Positions 62,225 to 64,000 of a stretch of DNA of 64,000 nucleotides are shown piece by piece. The notes beneath the pieces are model-generated. The model was not told the origin of the DNA. It was given only the letters and a program-made list of their open reading frames with translations, and made no database searches. The DNA comes from JANMDS01 sp031430575. Its GTDB lineage: Bacteria; Pseudomonadota; Gammaproteobacteria; Burkholderiales; Casimicrobiaceae. A program made the translations under genes and the position numbers. The stretch's first letter is position 1. Each line of letters starts with the position of its first letter. The stretch is from positions 1 to 64,000 of the forward strand of contig JANPBT010000023.1 of NCBI GenBank assembly GCA_031430575.1, in the 5' to 3' direction.

Positions 62225-62298
62225 CCGCTTTTTAGATGTCGGCTAAAAGAGTACGCGTAGCTCGTAGTTACTATTTGAACCACGTTGAAGCGACAGGT

Positions 62299-63183
62299 CT
62301 AGAAGCCGTAGGTGTACGATAGACCGACGATGCGATCATCTTTAACCGTATTGCGGCCGCGCACGAGCTTGCCAAATTGCAAGGCCAGCGATTGGTTGCC
62401 CGCAAACGTGTAAGACGCGCCCAAGCGTACGGTATCGCGCTCTTCGTTGACTTCTTGAAAGCGCGCAGGTGAAAAACCAGGGCCTGCGATATTGAGATTT
62501 CCGCCAAATTTCTTTGACGTATACCCCAGCGACAACGTAAGATCCGCAATTGGGTTGTAGCCTAGATTGAGATCAAAAAATGTCGCGTTTGGGATGCTTC
62601 TATTACGATCTTCAACGCCAACGCTACCCCAAATACTGAAGCCTGACGACAGTTGCTTACCGACCAAAAGGCTTAACTCATAGCCACTCGCATCTTTGCC
62701 AATTGCAGCAAGGCGCGCGCCATCATAGTTACCACCGATGATGCCCGCAACGCGCAGGGTAACCGTTGGCAAGCCGCGTGATTCATATTCATCCAATACG
62801 CGGAAGTTAACGCCGAGCGTGCTGTCAGCGAGCCCGCTTGAGTTATCGGCACCGCCGACTTTGACTTTGGCATGGGCGAGGTTTAAATCGAAAGCAAGAT
62901 TATCTAAAAGTGCGTAGTTAAATTTCAATCCAATCGTCTCACGTTTGTAGCGCGTCGCGCCACCACCAGTGATTCCTGAAATGGGTGCTTGCGTTGCGCC
63001 CATGACGAAAGCGGAGTCTCCGCTTTGCGAGGTGTCGAAAATACTGATTGAGCCACCATTGGGAAGGGGCAACCAAGGCGAGCTCGATTGGGCAAAGCTG
63101 GAAATCGACATCGTTGCGACGCTTACAGCAGCAAACGCTTTAATGCTACGCGCGCCGAGACGATAGTTTTTAAAAGCTTTCAT
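62299..63183 (-). CDS. Outer-membrane beta-barrel protein, hypothetical
   Basis: The ATG at 63183 follows AAGGATCTCTCC and gives 294 residues; the earlier part of the open frame is dropped. A signal peptide (AFAAVSVATMSISSFAQ) precedes alternating hydrophobic beta-strands such as IGLKFNYALLDNLAFDLNLAHAKVKVGG and SIWGSVGVEDRNRSI, and a last strand ending SYTYGF with terminal Phe, the BAM signal of outer-membrane proteins. It resembles small porin or transporter-like barrels but no family is assigned. Confidence 0.7.
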   Translation of the reverse strand: MKAFKNYRLGARSIKAFAAVSVATMSISSFAQSSSPWLPLPNGGSISIFDTSQSGDSAFVMGATQAPISGITGGGATRYKRETIGLKFNYALLDNLAFDLNLAHAKVKVGGADNSSGLADSTLGVNFRVLDEYESRGLPTVTLRVAGIIGGNYDGARLAAIGKDASGYELSLLVGKQLSSGFSIWGSVGVEDRNRSIPNATFFDLNLGYNPIADLTLSLGYTSKKFGGNLNIAGPGFSPARFQEVNEERDTVRLGASYTFAGNQSLALQFGKLVRGRNTVKDDRIVGLSYTYGF

Positions 63184-63211
63184 GGAGAGATCCTTATTGT
63201 TGTTGGGCGGG

Positions 63212-63511
63212 TTAGATCTTGAAGCGACGTTTGAGGTATGACTCAAGTGCGGCTTGCTCGTCATTAGAAAGCGCCATTTTTGATTTCCCACTTAATACTT
63301 CGCGCGCGAGCTCGGCATTAAGCGGCTTTGATGCGAGGGGGCAGGTGCCGCAAGAAAACTTATCGGCGTAGACTAATTTTCCGGTGTTGTAGAGTCGCGC
63401 GGCGTTATTGGGCCCTGCGGAGAACCCTTCCGAACCCGAGGCAAAAGCAACGCCGCTGGCGATGGCCAGCGTAAGTGCTGCGCCGGAGGTGAGTTTTCGT
63501 AGTGGAATCAT
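63212..63511 (-). CDS. Small exported CxxC protein, hypothetical
   Basis: A 99-residue secreted protein with a signal peptide (ALTLAIASGVAFASG). The mature part has YADKFSCGTCPLASKPLNAELAREVL and ends ALSNDEQAALESYLKRRFKI, which recalls the terminal helix of small cytochromes c. The haem motif CxxCH is absent: CGTC is followed by Pro. It could be a thiol- or metal-binding relative, and its place next to the barrel gene suggests joint function. No family is assigned. Confidence 0.6.
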   Translation of the reverse strand: MIPLRKLTSGAALTLAIASGVAFASGSEGFSAGPNNAARLYNTGKLVYADKFSCGTCPLASKPLNAELAREVLSGKSKMALSNDEQAALESYLKRRFKI

Positions 63512-63544
63512 TTAAGTGCTCCTGAGTGAGACCGGCAAATAGGG

Positions 63545-64000
63545 CTAAACGCAATCAGTCTCGGCCGGTAGGCGAGATTTCGCGTGTGCTTTGAAAGGGT
63601 GAAAATCGCGCCACCAAAGGCGGGCGATCATTGAAAGTATTCCAGTACCGGCACCAAAAACTCCGCGTACTGTGCCGCTGACTTTTGATTGTCCGGCGTA
63701 GCGTGGAAGCCAGGTGACCGGCACTTCAGCAGTTCGTAGGGCAAGCTGCGCTGCCCGCACCTGCATTTCAACAGTCCACCCGTAAGCGCGATCACGCATT
63801 GCAATACGCGTGTAGGCATCTTTGCGAATGGCGCGAAACGGACCAAGATCAGAAACAGGTACGCGCCAGAGCAAGCGAATTAAAAAGCATGCAAGCGCAT
63901 TTCCGAAGCGTTGGGGCGGCGTCATGCTGCCTTTCATCGCATTTGCGCGCACGCCGATCACGAGATCATTACCCCGCAGAATACCGTCAATGAGCAAGGC
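63545..64000 (-). CDS. Glycosyltransferase family 2, partial (right edge)
   Basis: The C-terminal 151 codons of a GT2 enzyme of the polyprenol-phosphate-sugar synthase type: LVIGVRANAMKGSMTPPQRFGNALACFLIRLLWRVPVSDLGPFRAIRKDAYTRIAMRDRAYGWTVEMQVRAAQ carries the typical DLGPFRA and W-x-x-E-M motifs. The frame remains open at the edge, so the real start lies outside. A C-terminal hydrophobic stretch is absent, which fits the soluble DPM-synthase class, and the lipid-linked sugar could feed the GT-C enzyme nearby. Confidence 0.8.
   Translation of the reverse strand, partial: ALLIDGILRGNDLVIGVRANAMKGSMTPPQRFGNALACFLIRLLWRVPVSDLGPFRAIRKDAYTRIAMRDRAYGWTVEMQVRAAQLALRTAEVPVTWLPRYAGQSKVSGTVRGVFGAGTGILSMIARLWWRDFHPFKAHAKSRLPAETDCV

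Noticed and set aside
1..64000. The 14-bp repeat as a REP family mobilised by the RAYT gene at 812-1657
   Set aside because: REP copies are intergenic and match the transposase's own flanks; here over half the copies are inside genes and the flanks share no sequence. Not fully excluded, so it is kept as the alternative explanation in the main finding.
1..64000. The 14-bp repeat as a Chi- or KOPS-like replication-polarised motif
   Set aside because: Copies occur on both strands (13 versus 17 overall) with no consistent polarity relative to the dnaA-side origin.
1..64000. CRISPR array
   Set aside because: No regularly spaced direct repeats with unique spacers; the dispersed repeat copies are irregularly spaced and in both orientations.

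Overview
The window reads as a betaproteobacterial chromosome segment spanning the replication-origin region. The evidence is the gene order mnmE-yidC-yidD-rnpA-rpmH (minus strand) diverging from dnaA-dnaN-gyrB (plus strand) with no recF, together with argB-slmA, lolB-ispE, mutM-nadD, a granule-associated phasin and malate synthase G. Base composition is moderately GC-rich; dnaN is visibly more AT-rich than its neighbours. Genus cannot be read from the sequence.

Layout. 1-1.8 kb: mobile debris, namely the edge of a probable transposase, a small membrane protein, a truncated secreted-enzyme fragment, and a REP-associated tyrosine transposase (RAYT) bounded by its own inverted repeats. 1.9-4.5 kb: a secreted S41 protease and a class D beta-lactamase. 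4.6-8.6 kb: a two-domain fatty acyl reductase, a phasin and a patatin-like lipase, a storage-lipid theme. 8.7-13 kb: glcB, a GNAT acetyltransferase, a TPR protein and a TetR regulator. 13-19.5 kb: a TetR-OMF-MFP-RND efflux operon with three candidate operators. 19.8-24.7 kb: housekeeping genes (TPR lipoprotein-pathway neighbour, lolB, ispE, tRNA-Lys, mutM, nadD). 24.7-38.2 kb: a LacI-controlled catabolic regulon of unknown substrate, made of a nine-gene operon (HisD-like dehydrogenase, SDR, LacI, SnoaL-like, sugar-type ABC importer without its ATPase, bicupin, MetE-like) plus a second SnoaL-like gene and a TonB receptor; the operon and the receptor share a 16-bp palindrome. 38.5-45 kb: ettA, an amino-acid ABC importer, argB and slmA. 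45-55.7 kb: a C-terminal-processing-type protease and the origin-region genes, with a candidate oriC between dnaA and dnaN. 55.7-64 kb: an arsenosugar-biosynthesis cluster (two glycosyltransferases, arsS, arsM, phosphate transporter, rhodanese) followed by a GT-C enzyme, a beta-barrel protein, a small CxxC protein and a truncated GT2.

The most striking feature is not a gene. A 14-bp sequence, TACCTGCGGCGCAG (consensus about AATACCTGCGGCGCAGATTT), occurs 30 times exactly by my reading, on both strands, plus at least eight one-mismatch copies. Chance expectation for one 14-mer here is about 0.0005. Seventeen exact copies lie inside genes, read in four different frames; others form long inverted pairs at gene ends that look like transcription terminators. 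Density, lack of strand bias, presence in core genes and inverted pairs at terminators are what is known of DNA uptake sequences in Neisseriaceae and Pasteurellaceae, so this may be an undescribed uptake-sequence-like system. A REP-like or other repeat family remains possible.
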